64,000 nt of DNA from Halalkalibacter sp. APA_J-10(15). GTDB lineage: Bacteria > Bacillota > Bacilli > Bacillales > Bacillaceae_D. The stretch lies in contig NZ_JALKEV010000002.1 in the NCBI RefSeq assembly GCF_023017105.1, positions 186,001 through 250,000 of the forward strand. The letters run 5' to 3'. The position numbers were made by a program, and so were the translations under genes. Shown here piece after piece: positions 31,275 through 39,689 of the stretch; within the stretch, counting starts at the first letter, position 1, and every line of letters starts with the position of its first letter. The notes under the pieces are model-generated. The model was not told where the DNA came from. It did no database searches and saw nothing but the letters and a program-made list of their open reading frames with translations.

Positions 31275-34200
31275 TTATTTTTTTATCTTTTGGCGTGTAG
31301 TAGTTAATCCTGTACCTAACAAGACAAATAAGATCCCAATTAAAAACCATTGAACGAATTGAGTCGATGTAACAGGCAAGACCCCTTCAGTATGATCAGT
31401 TTGCCGGTTGCGTTCCTTTTTCTTCATTTCATTTTTGTATTTTGCTTCCTTCGTGTCGTCCTCTTCCTTCGTGTCATCCTCTTCCTTCGTGTCATCCTCT
31501 TCCTTCGTGTCATCCTCTTCCTTCGTGTCATCCTCTTCCTTCGTGTCATCCTCGTTATCCTCTATACCCGAAATGTCATTTGGATGAAACACAGCAAAAA
31601 TACTAAAATGATTCGTCATTGCTCTTATGAAGCCGTCCACATACGATCCTCCTACATCCTCCCATTGCTCGAGTTCTGCATTCCAAAAATACACTTTTAA
31701 TTCATCCACAATATATTCATCTGAATCATCAATCGGAAACACTAATTCAATAGAATGTTCAAACTCTCTTATCTTCTTACCGTTCTGTTTAATAGTGAAA
31801 TCATATATGGAACTTTTCGAACGATCAGAAGCATTTGGCCAATTCCTCTGTTCCCCTATTCTTTCAAGATAAATGAGTAAATCTTCTGAACTATAAAAAT
31901 TAGCGATTGCTACATTGACTGTTACATCATCCTTTACAACCATTACATTGACATTTCGCTTGCGAAGGGTTGCAACTTGTTCTATAGATAATTGGAACTT
32001 TTCTATATTTGCCAATTCATTATTTAGAGTAGCTACTAGCACTCCATTGTAATCAACTGAATGAACCTCATCATCTCGAACAACAGCCGTTCCATTGACT
32101 TCAATAGGGGTACTTTCTACGATTTGTTTTAATCGATTAACTTTCACAATATACTTATTAATATGACCGTTTTCAGCAGTTATAACGATTTCAATTTCAT
32201 TTTTACCACTGTTTAGTAAAATATCTTCACTTTTTTCACCGTTACGTGTTGCCTTACCGTTAATAGTTACAGTTGCGCTTTCCGTGAATAGTGTTGTCAT
32301 GTTTATACGGTCATATCTTTCTCCTACTGTTATTGTGTACTCATTAAGATCAGAGCGAAAAGTCGGACTTAATTCTCCTATATTTGTCGTTAAATCATGG
32401 AGAATCGCCTCACTATCTAGCTCCTTCCATTTTGCATATAGAATAATATTCTCAGTAACTCGGGCTGTTTCAAAATACCACTCTTCCGTTAACGCTTCAT
32501 CACTATACCAGCCGACAAACGTATAGCCTTCTCTCTCTGGTCGCTCCGGCTTCTCCACTACCGATTCGTACGTCACCTCAACAGGAGAAACCTCACTTCC
32601 TCCGTTCGATTCAAACTGTACCGTATAGGCATTCACTTCCCACTTCGCGTACAGTGTCGTGTTGCCTGTGATCGCACTAGTAAAATCAAATGCCTCGTCA
32701 TACAATGGAGTCGTGTACCATCCAACAAACGTATGACCGGCTTTCTCAGGCTCCTCAGGAATCTCTGTCACTTCCCCATGTCTTACCGTTTGAGCATCTA
32801 CTTCACTTCCACCGACTTCTTCAAACGTCACCGTATAGGTATTCAGCTCCCAAGACGCATACAACGTCGTCTCTTCCGTAATGACATCCTCATCGAAGCT
32901 CCATTCCTCCGTTAACGCTTCATCACTATACCAGCCGACAAACGTATAGCCTTCTCTCTCTGGTCGCTCCGGCTTCTCCACTATTGATTCGTACGTCACC
33001 TCAACAGGAGAAACCTCACTTCCTCCGTTCGATTCAAACTGTACCGTATAGACATTCACTTCCCACTTCGCATACAGTGTCGTGTTGCCTGTGATCGCAC
33101 TAGTAAAATCGTACTCTGTCTCATACAACGGAGTCGTATACCATCCAACAAACGTATGACCGGCTTTCTCAGGCTCTTCAGGAGCCTCTGCCACTTCCCC
33201 ATGTCTCACCGTTTGATCATGGACCTCACTACCACCGACTTCTTCAAACGTCACCGTATACTCATTCAGCTCCCAAGACGCATACAACGTCGTCTCTTCC
33301 GTAATGACATCCTCATCGAAGCTCCATTCCTCCGTTAACGCTTCATCACTATACCAGCCGACAAACGTATAGCCTTCTCTCTTTGGTCGCTCCGGCTCCT
33401 CCACTATTGATTCATACGTCACCTCTACAGGAGAAACCTCACTTCCTCCGTTCGATTCAAACTGCACCGTATAGGCATTCACTTCCCACTTCGCGTACAG
33501 TGTCGTGTTGCCTGTGATCGCACTAGTAAAATCAAATGCCTCGTCATACAATGGAGTCGTGTACCATCCAACAAACGTATGACCAACTTTCTCAGGCTCT
33601 TCAGGAGCCTCTGCTACTTCCCCATGTCTCACCGTTTGATCATGGACCTCGCTACCTCCCTCAGTTTGAAAGTTAACGATATATTCATTTGCTTTCCACT
33701 TAGCATAAAGAGTCATATCTATCGTAATAGGAGTTGTTATATGAAATATATCCGAATATGTCTCATCAATATACCAATCTATAAATGTAAAACCTGGTTT
33801 CATTGGTGTTTCAAGCTCTGTAAGCGTATCTCCATGCTCTACAACTTGATCTGTCACATCGCTTCCACCTATTGAATCAAATGTAATAGTATAGGTTTTC
33901 GGATTAACAGTGACAGGAGCTGCTTCAGTCGCTGTCGTTGCTATATTTTCTCCATTTACCTGATTATTTGTGTTTGTCACAATCGCATAATAATACGTCG
34001 TTCCTGCTACTTCTGTAGGTGCTTCATAGGTCGAACTTGTTGCTCCTAAAATGGGGATACCACCTTCATTAGCGTTCTCTTCATGACTATACCATTGGTA
34101 TGACAATGTCCCTGAATCATTAATAGCTGCTACCGTCTGCAAAAGTGGTTTGGATTCAAATTGATCGACTGTAACTCCTATAGGTTGGGAAGTGATTACA

Positions 34201-34772
34201 GGTTGTTCAGCATCACCATAGAACAGTGGATTCTCTATTGTAAAACCAATTAAAGTCAAGTGATGTAGATCATCATTTCCTCCTCCCCCATTTGTTAACG
34301 TTACATCAAAATAGCTCACATTTTGAAAATTCATGAACAATTCATAATCAGTCTGATTATCAGAACTTGTATCCAAACGAGCAGGAGAACCGATTAACTG
34401 TCCATTGACATCATAAGCGGAAATTTCCAATGAAGCCGTCACACTTCCAAAACCTGAATGAAATTGAAAACGAACTAAATCAAATGTACCACCTGTAAAT
34501 ACATCAGATGGCTGAAACCTTACTGTTCCTGATCCTGGTTCTGGCAAATCAAAATACAACCCTACACCAGGATCATCTACTAAAGGTTGAGTCGCTTCAA
34601 CAGCTTCAAATCCATTTGTTGTATTGTCTAACCAATTCGAAATAGTAAAATCATGATGCAAATCTGGGGAAGTTGAGGCTTCTACCATATCGACTCTTAA
34701 AGCAAAACCCTGTAGCTGATAAAACATCATTAATAGAACACAAAGGATTATCTTCAGTCTTTTTGAACTCAT
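31275..34772 (-). CDS. Cell-wall-anchored surface protein with InlB B-repeats
   Basis: An 1165-residue secreted protein. Signal peptide at about 1-32; a unique N-terminal domain (about 35-195); an Ig-like domain (about 200-290); seven InlB B-type (Listeria-Bacteroides) repeats (about 295-790), each with the pattern GGSEV ... GYTFVGWY ... TTLYAKW; a cadherin-like beta-sandwich (about 795-890); a domain ending WEDVGGSYVDGFIRA and NHFSIFAVF; a (DDTKEE)6 linker; then LPVTS, a hydrophobic helix and a basic tail. The last part is a sortase signal of the LPXT[A/S] type. It follows three tail-collar genes. Adhesion is the likely role. Repeats 2-7 alternate between two kinds, A and B. Confidence 0.9.
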   Translation of the reverse strand: MSSKRLKIILCVLLMMFYQLQGFALRVDMVEASTSPDLHHDFTISNWLDNTTNGFEAVEATQPLVDDPGVGLYFDLPEPGSGTVRFQPSDVFTGGTFDLVRFQFHSGFGSVTASLEISAYDVNGQLIGSPARLDTSSDNQTDYELFMNFQNVSYFDVTLTNGGGGNDDLHHLTLIGFTIENPLFYGDAEQPVITSQPIGVTVDQFESKPLLQTVAAINDSGTLSYQWYSHEENANEGGIPILGATSSTYEAPTEVAGTTYYYAIVTNTNNQVNGENIATTATEAAPVTVNPKTYTITFDSIGGSDVTDQVVEHGDTLTELETPMKPGFTFIDWYIDETYSDIFHITTPITIDMTLYAKWKANEYIVNFQTEGGSEVHDQTVRHGEVAEAPEEPEKVGHTFVGWYTTPLYDEAFDFTSAITGNTTLYAKWEVNAYTVQFESNGGSEVSPVEVTYESIVEEPERPKREGYTFVGWYSDEALTEEWSFDEDVITEETTLYASWELNEYTVTFEEVGGSEVHDQTVRHGEVAEAPEEPEKAGHTFVGWYTTPLYETEYDFTSAITGNTTLYAKWEVNVYTVQFESNGGSEVSPVEVTYESIVEKPERPEREGYTFVGWYSDEALTEEWSFDEDVITEETTLYASWELNTYTVTFEEVGGSEVDAQTVRHGEVTEIPEEPEKAGHTFVGWYTTPLYDEAFDFTSAITGNTTLYAKWEVNAYTVQFESNGGSEVSPVEVTYESVVEKPERPEREGYTFVGWYSDEALTEEWYFETARVTENIILYAKWKELDSEAILHDLTTNIGELSPTFRSDLNEYTITVGERYDRINMTTLFTESATVTINGKATRNGEKSEDILLNSGKNEIEIVITAENGHINKYIVKVNRLKQIVESTPIEVNGTAVVRDDEVHSVDYNGVLVATLNNELANIEKFQLSIEQVATLRKRNVNVMVVKDDVTVNVAIANFYSSEDLLIYLERIGEQRNWPNASDRSKSSIYDFTIKQNGKKIREFEHSIELVFPIDDSDEYIVDELKVYFWNAELEQWEDVGGSYVDGFIRAMTNHFSIFAVFHPNDISGIEDNEDDTKEEDDTKEEDDTKEEDDTKEEDDTKEEDDTKEAKYKNEMKKKERNRQTDHTEGVLPVTSTQFVQWFLIGILFVLLGTGLTTTRQKIKK
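31446..31553 (-). repeat. Six tandem 18-bp units encoding DDTKEE
   Basis: Units of the form TTCCTTCGTGTCATCCTC on the plus strand, six in a row and nearly identical, encode a charged DDTKEE linker just before the wall-sorting signal. Unit length is a multiple of three, so copy-number change keeps the frame and would alter spacer length. Confidence 0.92.
32486..33655 (-). repeat. About 2.8 copies of a 423-bp direct repeat inside the surface protein gene
   Basis: The string GACAAACGTATAGCCTTC recurs at 32514, 32937 and 33360, exactly 423 bp apart, in long near-identical blocks. Each 423-bp unit encodes one A-type plus one B-type InlB B-repeat (141 residues). The near identity at DNA level shows recent duplication or continuing gene conversion. 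Confidence 0.92.
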
Positions 34773-34797
34773 TTTCTCACCTCTTTAATCTAAGCTA

Positions 34798-35322
34798 CTA
34801 TGAATGAATAGGAATAATCCCTTCCAAAGCAATAATAAAATGCATACCGACATATGGTTGCATATTATTATGAGGAGCCCCTCCTCCTTCTGGTTGTACA
34901 GCTCTTGAATTCATTGAAGTATCAGGAGCTTCAGAAGAATACACATTTGGATTCAATCTCCCCGTTGGACTATCCGCCCATAATGCATCAATGGGTGATT
35001 TCTCGTCATTCTCACTTTGACTCTGTGGGACATGAGCGTGCTGTGGCATTTGACTTTCTAATAAAGTGATAGACTTCTCGCCTCCTATCTCTCCAATTTC
35101 TCTTGAAACCAATCCACTCCCCTGACCTTGATGAATCGCGATTCTATCTCTCAAATCTGGTAAGGCAAACGTAGTTGTTCCGTTGCCTCCGTATGTTGTA
35201 CCTATAACAGAAAACAAAGATACATGTTGTGATATAGAAATCAATTGTCCATCGCAAAATGCCCAACCCTTCGGTGCAAAATTTCCTGTAAATAAACGAA
35301 CCTCTCCTATTAATGGATCCAA
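34798..35322 (-). CDS. Phage-tail-collar domain protein (MdpB/microcystin-dependent-like), copy 3
   Basis: A 174-residue protein of the tail-collar family. Shared blocks are GEVRLF, GWAFCDGQLISIS, YGGNGTTTFALPDLRDR, QMPQHAH and HNNMQPYVGMHFIIALEG. TTG start at 35322 is supported by GGAGG about 8 nt upstream. No signal peptide or membrane segment. In phages the fold forms tail-fibre tips; bacterial chromosomal versions occur in tandem sets of unknown function. It sits 25 nt upstream of the surface-protein gene and 24 nt after copy 2. Confidence 0.87.
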   Translation of the reverse strand: MDPLIGEVRLFTGNFAPKGWAFCDGQLISISQHVSLFSVIGTTYGGNGTTTFALPDLRDRIAIHQGQGSGLVSREIGEIGGEKSITLLESQMPQHAHVPQSQSENDEKSPIDALWADSPTGRLNPNVYSSEAPDTSMNSRAVQPEGGGAPHNNMQPYVGMHFIIALEGIIPIHS

Positions 35323-35346
35323 AAGATCCCCTCCTTAAATAGACTT

Positions 35347-35844
35347 CTAATTTCTTGTTGGAAAGTACCCACTTACTGCAATGCAATAATTCGCTACACA
35401 ATAAGGCTGCATATTAGAATGGGGCTGACTGCCCCCTGCACTCGAAAGGGCGTCATCTCTCATCACCCCTCCTGCTTGATGATGAAAAGGTTGACTATCG
35501 CTTTGAGCCCAAATGTGATGTTCAGACTGAGTGGTTGTTGCCATGTTAGAGCTCGCTAATACTCGGTGTGTATGCTGAGGCATCTCAGCTATAGTTAATT
35601 CGTGTAATTCTTCTCCACCCTTCTCTCCTAATTGAATCGTTGTTCCACGGTGTACAGGCACTCTACCTCTAAGATCAGGCAAACAAAATGTCGTACTTCC
35701 ATTCCCTCCAAACGTCGTGCCTAAAATAGTAAATAACGCTTGATTTTTTATGATCATTAATGTCCTTCCATCGCAAAAGGCCCAGCCTTCAGGTTCAAAC
35801 GGAAAGCTAAAACACCGAATTTCTCCTAAAAAAGGTTCTGCCAT
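35347..35844 (-). CDS. Phage-tail-collar domain protein, copy 2
   Basis: A 165-residue paralogue of its two neighbours: GEIRCFSFPFEPEGWAFCDG, FGGNGSTTFCLPDLRGR, EMPQHTH and HSNMQPYCVANYCIA. It is the most cysteine-rich of the three. The variable stretch between QHTH and NMQPY (about residues 95-135) differs completely among paralogues, as expected for a tip or ligand-facing region. Good GGAG site ahead of ATG 35844. Confidence 0.87.
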   Translation of the reverse strand: MAEPFLGEIRCFSFPFEPEGWAFCDGRTLMIIKNQALFTILGTTFGGNGSTTFCLPDLRGRVPVHRGTTIQLGEKGGEELHELTIAEMPQHTHRVLASSNMATTTQSEHHIWAQSDSQPFHHQAGGVMRDDALSSAGGSQPHSNMQPYCVANYCIAVSGYFPTRN

Positions 35845-35862
35845 TATAATCGTCTCCTCTAA

Positions 35863-36408
35863 CTAATTTTTTCTTGATGGATACAAGCCTTCAAGGGCAA
35901 TAATGTAATTTAAGGTGAAGAATGGCATCATATTATCATGCGCTTCTAATCCTCCTGATTGTTCCATTCCTTTTGTATCCATAACCTGATCTGGACGTTT
36001 GTTAGAGTATTGTTTCACTCCAGCCGAAGCCCAATAGTGATTGGCTGGTGACTTCTCCACTCCTTCTTCATCCGAAGCTATGATCTGGTGTGTATGTCGT
36101 GGAAGCTGATTTAACGTTAAGGTTACTTTTTCATTCCCACCATTTTGTCCGACCTGATAGCTCGTACCTGTTTGCGTGTTGGAGCCTTGGTGAATAATGG
36201 CTTTACCACGAAAGTCAGGAAGAGCAAAGTTGGTTATACCATCTCCGCCATAGTGATTATTAATTAACGTGAACAGAGCTTCATTTTGTGAGATTGATAG
36301 TAGTTGCCCATGGCAAAATGCCCAGCCTTCAGGTTCAAATGAGCCTGCAAAAGTTCGAATTTCACCAATAAATTGATCTGACATATCCATCATGTCTTCC
36401 TTATACAT
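35863..36408 (-). CDS. Phage-tail-collar domain protein, copy 1
   Basis: A 181-residue first member of the triplet: GEIRTFAGSFEPEGWAFCHGQ, YGGDGITNFALPDFRGK, QLPRHTHQ and HDNMMPFFTLNYIIALEG. ATG 36408 follows TAGGAGGG with 7-nt spacing, one of the strongest ribosome sites in the window, suggesting high expression. It heads the operon that ends in the wall-anchored InlB-repeat protein. No other phage structural genes lie nearby, so this is not a prophage. Confidence 0.87.
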   Translation of the reverse strand: MYKEDMMDMSDQFIGEIRTFAGSFEPEGWAFCHGQLLSISQNEALFTLINNHYGGDGITNFALPDFRGKAIIHQGSNTQTGTSYQVGQNGGNEKVTLTLNQLPRHTHQIIASDEEGVEKSPANHYWASAGVKQYSNKRPDQVMDTKGMEQSGGLEAHDNMMPFFTLNYIIALEGLYPSRKN

Positions 36409-36539
36409 TGATCGTCCCTCCTATGACATTTGAATCATTATCTGTTCAATAAAGACCTACATAAAATAGTTCTTTATTGAACTTTATCAACTGAAGTTAA
36501 AGGTTTGTTAAACTACTGACTAAAATTAGTTAAAGTCTA

Positions 36540-36580
36540 AAAGCAAAGAACCAAGCTACTCACATTAGCTTGGTTCTTTC
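36540..36580 (-). terminator. Terminator after the alpha/beta hydrolase gene
   Basis: AAAGAACCAAGCTA and TAGCTTGGTTCTTT make a perfect 14-bp stem with a 7-nt loop, followed on the minus strand by GCTTTTAG. It lies about 50 nt past the hydrolase stop and insulates it from the tail-collar operon. Confidence 0.82.
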
Positions 36581-36630
36581 ATTTCGTTTATCATTTTCAT
36601 TACAAACACTTCTCTATGTACTTTTATTCA

Positions 36631-37422
36631 TCATTCAACTGCCCACGTAATCGCTTTCACAATATATTCATCCCAAAAGGCCCATGAATGCTCTCCTGGT
36701 CCTTCCACATATGTAAATTCAATTTGCTCAGCATTTAAAAAATCGCGATACTTATGGTTTACGTCTAGTAAGAAATCTTCTGTTCCACACGCCATGTAAA
36801 TAGCAGGAATATCAACTTTCGTATCCTTTACACGTTTGATTAGAGCTTCAGGATCCATATCGCTGCCTTCAAGCTTTGTCAAATCACCAAATACTCTTCG
36901 AAAATAGTTATAATCAGCAATACCATCATTAAAATCAGTATCAGCATTTTGAGCTTTATACGTAATCAATGCTGAGGATAATGCGATTATTTTGCTGAAA
37001 TTTTCTGCATATTTCAACCCATTTCGAATAGCACCGTATCCTCCCATCGATAAACCACCAATAAACGTATCTTCTTTCCGATCAGAAATAGGAAACAGCT
37101 CTCTCGTGTACTTTACTAGTTCATTACCAACATATTCCCCATTCATCGCACCTTTGTCTTCATCATCGACATAGAAATGGTTCTCCCCTGCCGGCATGAA
37201 AACGGCAATACGGTGCTTATCAGACAACTCACGTATTCTAGTAAAACTAATCCAATCTGTATGGCTACCCGTGTACCCATTTAAGAGGTACAGAGCTCGC
37301 ATCGGCTGCTGCACATCCTTTTCTCTCCCGGGCATTTCCATCGTATCCAATGGAATAAGTGCATTAAATGTGACTTCTCTTCTCATCGCTTTTGAATAAA
37401 AGTTAACTTGGAGCATTGCCAT
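36631..37422 (-). CDS. Alpha/beta-hydrolase esterase (esterase D/FrmB-like, putative)
   Basis: A 263-residue serine esterase of the putative-esterase family that includes esterase D, acetyl esterases and mycolyltransferase-like folds. The nucleophile elbow is GGLSMGGYGA (Ser near 143), a likely oxyanion region is YLLNGYTGSHTDW near 47, an acid near CGTEDFLL and the catalytic His in EGPGEHSWAFW near 247. No signal peptide. Lies 72 nt downstream of tenA in the same direction with no terminator between, so it may belong to the TPP-controlled transcript. Substrate unknown. Confidence 0.82.
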   Translation of the reverse strand: MAMLQVNFYSKAMRREVTFNALIPLDTMEMPGREKDVQQPMRALYLLNGYTGSHTDWISFTRIRELSDKHRIAVFMPAGENHFYVDDEDKGAMNGEYVGNELVKYTRELFPISDRKEDTFIGGLSMGGYGAIRNGLKYAENFSKIIALSSALITYKAQNADTDFNDGIADYNYFRRVFGDLTKLEGSDMDPEALIKRVKDTKVDIPAIYMACGTEDFLLDVNHKYRDFLNAEQIEFTYVEGPGEHSWAFWDEYIVKAITWAVE

Positions 37423-37494
37423 CGTGTATCAATCTCCTTTTCAAAAAATACTAATCCATGCCTCGATTCCAATTTAAAATTGAATGTGCTTTTT

Positions 37495-38181
37495 CTATAA
37501 TTCAACCTGAACGGGCCAGCCCTCTTTGTTCTCAACCATATCCCAAAACATATATTCAAGCTGACTCGTTCTAACAACAATCTCTTCTAATCTCGCTAAC
37601 TCCTGTTCAGGCTTCCCTTCCGCAAGCTTATTCATTAATTGCTTACTACTTTCTGCAAGTTCTGTAAATTCCGCAGAGCTATACATCTCCACCCAGCTAC
37701 TATAAAAATTATCATCCAATGCACCAGGCCATTTAGCAAGGGAGGCCCCAATAAAATGATAGCTCCATTCACAAGCTAATACTGAAGCCACAACATTCTC
37801 AACCCCACCGCGTTGTGATAGATTTAACATATAGCTCGTATAGGCCGTCGTAATGGCTGAAGGCTCAGTTTGTTCTAGCTCTTCTACTGAAATCCCAAAA
37901 TCAGCTGCATAGTTTCGATGAAGACCCATTTCCACCTCTAAGACTCCATGCAATAGCTTCGCAAAAGTGGTCATTGTTTCTAAATCTTCTGATTTCGAAG
38001 CACCTAATGCAAACAAACGCGAATACTCAATTAAATAGACATAATCCTGCTTTAACCAATGCTTAAACTTTTCTTGTTCTAACGTACCATCTCCTAGTCC
38101 TTTCACAAATGGATGCTCTAAATATGAATTCCAAATCGGTTCAACCCTGTTCCAAAGACGATCTGTAAATAATTGACTCAT
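37495..38181 (-). CDS. tenA: Thiaminase II / aminopyrimidine aminohydrolase
   Basis: Hydrolyses 4-amino-5-aminomethyl-2-methylpyrimidine (a thiamine breakdown product) to HMP, salvaging the pyrimidine half of thiamine. 228 residues from ATG 38181 (GGAG 8 nt upstream; GTG 38190 rejected). TenA blocks: HPFVKGLGDGTLEQEKFKHW near 24-43, QDYVYLIEYSR near 45-55, the ACEWSYHFIG segment near 135 with the catalytic Cys, and a C-terminal Glu in LEYMFWDMVE. Preceded by a TPP riboswitch. Confidence 0.95.
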   Translation of the reverse strand: MSQLFTDRLWNRVEPIWNSYLEHPFVKGLGDGTLEQEKFKHWLKQDYVYLIEYSRLFALGASKSEDLETMTTFAKLLHGVLEVEMGLHRNYAADFGISVEELEQTEPSAITTAYTSYMLNLSQRGGVENVVASVLACEWSYHFIGASLAKWPGALDDNFYSSWVEMYSSAEFTELAESSKQLMNKLAEGKPEQELARLEEIVVRTSQLEYMFWDMVENKEGWPVQVEL

Positions 38182-38287
38182 CCTAATCACTCCTATTCAT
38201 AATCTAAGAACAAACACGCTTTGCGGTTTGTTAAAGCCATTGCCCTTTTTGTATCCGCTTTCGTATTGACTACAACGAGAGCCACGT

Positions 38288-38326
38288 ACATCAAAAAACT
38301 ATCTCCTACGCAAGAGATAGTTTTGG
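38288..38326 (-). terminator. Terminator of the tenA riboswitch expression platform
   Basis: AAAACTATCTC and GAGATAGTTTT pair perfectly over 11 bp with an 8-nt loop and a T-run, between the TPP aptamer and tenA. When the aptamer is bound the transcript should end here; the alternative antiterminator pairing was not worked out. Confidence 0.85.
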
Positions 38327-38367
38327 TAGCAAAAAGTAGCATCATTATGTCATCTACTCAATGACCA

Positions 38368-38476
38368 ATTCCACTTCCCTACGCTAGTACGAACTAGATC
38401 AACTTCAGAGCGTCGAAACACTCTTAGCACATACAGAGCCACTCCAGTAAAGTTGAACTACGTGCTCCCCTAGTCA
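38368..38476 (-). promoter_or_regulatory. TPP riboswitch (THI-box) with altered pyrimidine-pocket base, upstream of tenA
   Basis: Minus-strand sequence starts GACTAGGGGAGCACG and ends GCGTAGGGAAGTGG. P3 is GCACGTA with TATGTGC; the pyrophosphate-side block GCGTAGGGAAGT is intact. The normally invariant CTGAGA reads CTAAGA, a G-to-A change in the motif that contacts the aminopyrimidine ring, and CCTGATC reads GTTGATC. Linked to tenA and an 11-bp terminator, so functional regulation is likely but ligand strength may differ. Confidence 0.85.
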
Positions 38477-38559
38477 AATCTACCATATATTATACGTAAT
38501 CAATATAGATAAAAGCAACTATACCGATTCATATCCAACTCATAATACAAACGTTGTCA

Positions 38560-39429
38560 TCATTGCTGATAGCTCTTTCTAACTCGTTGCTTCCGAAAAA
38601 GCGACGGAGACAATCCTACCTTTTGACGAAAGACTCGGCTAAAATGAGCGCTGCTTTCGAACCCTACGTCCATAGAAATATCAGATATATTTTTGTATGG
38701 CTCCATTTCAAGCATAAATTTTGCATGATCAATCCGACAACTCATGACATACTCCATTACAGTCATCCCCACTGATTGTTTAAAAAGATGAGAGATATAA
38801 TGTTTGTTTAATTTAAATTCCTGTGAAAGTCGATCCAAGCTTATCTTTTCCATGTAATGATCCATAATCCATGCTAACATGTATTCTATTTGTCTATCTG
38901 ACGTGTTTTTTTTCGTCAAAATTTCGGCAATTGGTAACTGAGATAAATGATTAATCTCAAATAATAGCTCCACAAGCAAATGCTTTACTTTGCTTTCTAC
39001 AAACCGATTATTAATAGAGAAACTTTCTCTACTATGAGACAATAGCTGTTTGATTTTCAACAAGGATGACTCTATCTGTGTCAGGTTCGCTTTATCCTCA
39101 ACCCGGATAAGAGAATTATTCAAATCCTGAAATAACTCAAGCAATTCTATCGCTTCTAATGATTGTAATACGGGTTCAATATATTCAGGAAAGAACTCTA
39201 CCGTCGTGCGAACATTCGAATGGGAAGGAAAAGGACACGTCCGATGCTTCGTTAAGCCATTTAATATAACTATATCACCAGGGTGTAAGTCATATATACG
39301 ATGCTGAATAAAGATTCTAGATCTACCCTCATGAAAATAATATATTTCAAAATCACGATGTGTATGAAAATGCTCCATACCGTATGTATCATTTTTTTTA
39401 TAACCGAAGCTCAACCAATTACATTCCAT
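38560..39429 (-). CDS. AraC-family regulator with N-terminal cupin
   Basis: A 289-residue regulator. Residues about 10-90 form a cupin sensing domain (GMEHFHTHRDFEIYYFHEG, typical metal- or sugar-binding beta-barrel), and residues about 185-285 an AraC double helix-turn-helix (SLDRLSQEFKLNKHYISHLF then ISMDVGFESSAHFSRVFRQ). ATG 39429 has a strong GGAGGAAAG site. It is flanked by the tenA riboswitch and the glycan operon; its targets are not evident. Many such proteins control sugar genes. Confidence 0.88.
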   Translation of the reverse strand: MECNWLSFGYKKNDTYGMEHFHTHRDFEIYYFHEGRSRIFIQHRIYDLHPGDIVILNGLTKHRTCPFPSHSNVRTTVEFFPEYIEPVLQSLEAIELLELFQDLNNSLIRVEDKANLTQIESSLLKIKQLLSHSRESFSINNRFVESKVKHLLVELLFEINHLSQLPIAEILTKKNTSDRQIEYMLAWIMDHYMEKISLDRLSQEFKLNKHYISHLFKQSVGMTVMEYVMSCRIDHAKFMLEMEPYKNISDISMDVGFESSAHFSRVFRQKVGLSPSLFRKQRVRKSYQQ

Positions 39430-39639
39430 CAGTCTTTCCTCCTTCTAACGTCCCTCTTAATTGTGTAAGCGTTATCATAAAAAACATAACAACACTACTC
39501 ACTATTATGATTAGAAGTTTAATTGACCACAACTCTTCTGTCTAGTTACGTTTAGACTAATTGTATGTATGAATGTATGATTCATTTTCCATCTTTTAAT
39601 ATCATTTTTATAGTCCAAAAGACTTCCCTAAGAATACCA

Positions 39640-39675
39640 ATAGGCACTGAAAAAGCATACTTTTTCAGTGCCTAT
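39640..39675 (-). terminator. Long hairpin at the 3' end of the glycan operon
   Basis: ATAGGCACTGAAAAAG, loop CATA, CTTTTTCAGTGCCTAT: a perfect 16-bp stem 14 nt past the pseI stop. The U-tract is weak on the minus strand, yet position suggests termination or 3' protection. The core CACTGAAAAAG recurs in the repeat between mtlA and mtlR. Confidence 0.65.
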
Positions 39676-39689
39676 CAATAAACCTTATT

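Noticed and set aside
31441-31560. Possible CRISPR array from evenly spaced repeats
   Set aside because: The 18-bp units are contiguous without spacers and translate as an in-frame DDTKEE linker within a long coding sequence.
32486-33655. Rightward small open frames spaced 423 bp apart, resembling a repeated gene family
   Set aside because: They are antisense reflections of the repeated surface-protein coding sequence and lack ribosome sites.
34798-36408. Possible prophage or phage-tail-like particle
   Set aside because: Only collar-domain proteins are present. There is no tail tube, tape measure, baseplate, holin, lysin, integrase or terminase, and the genes lead into a surface-protein gene.
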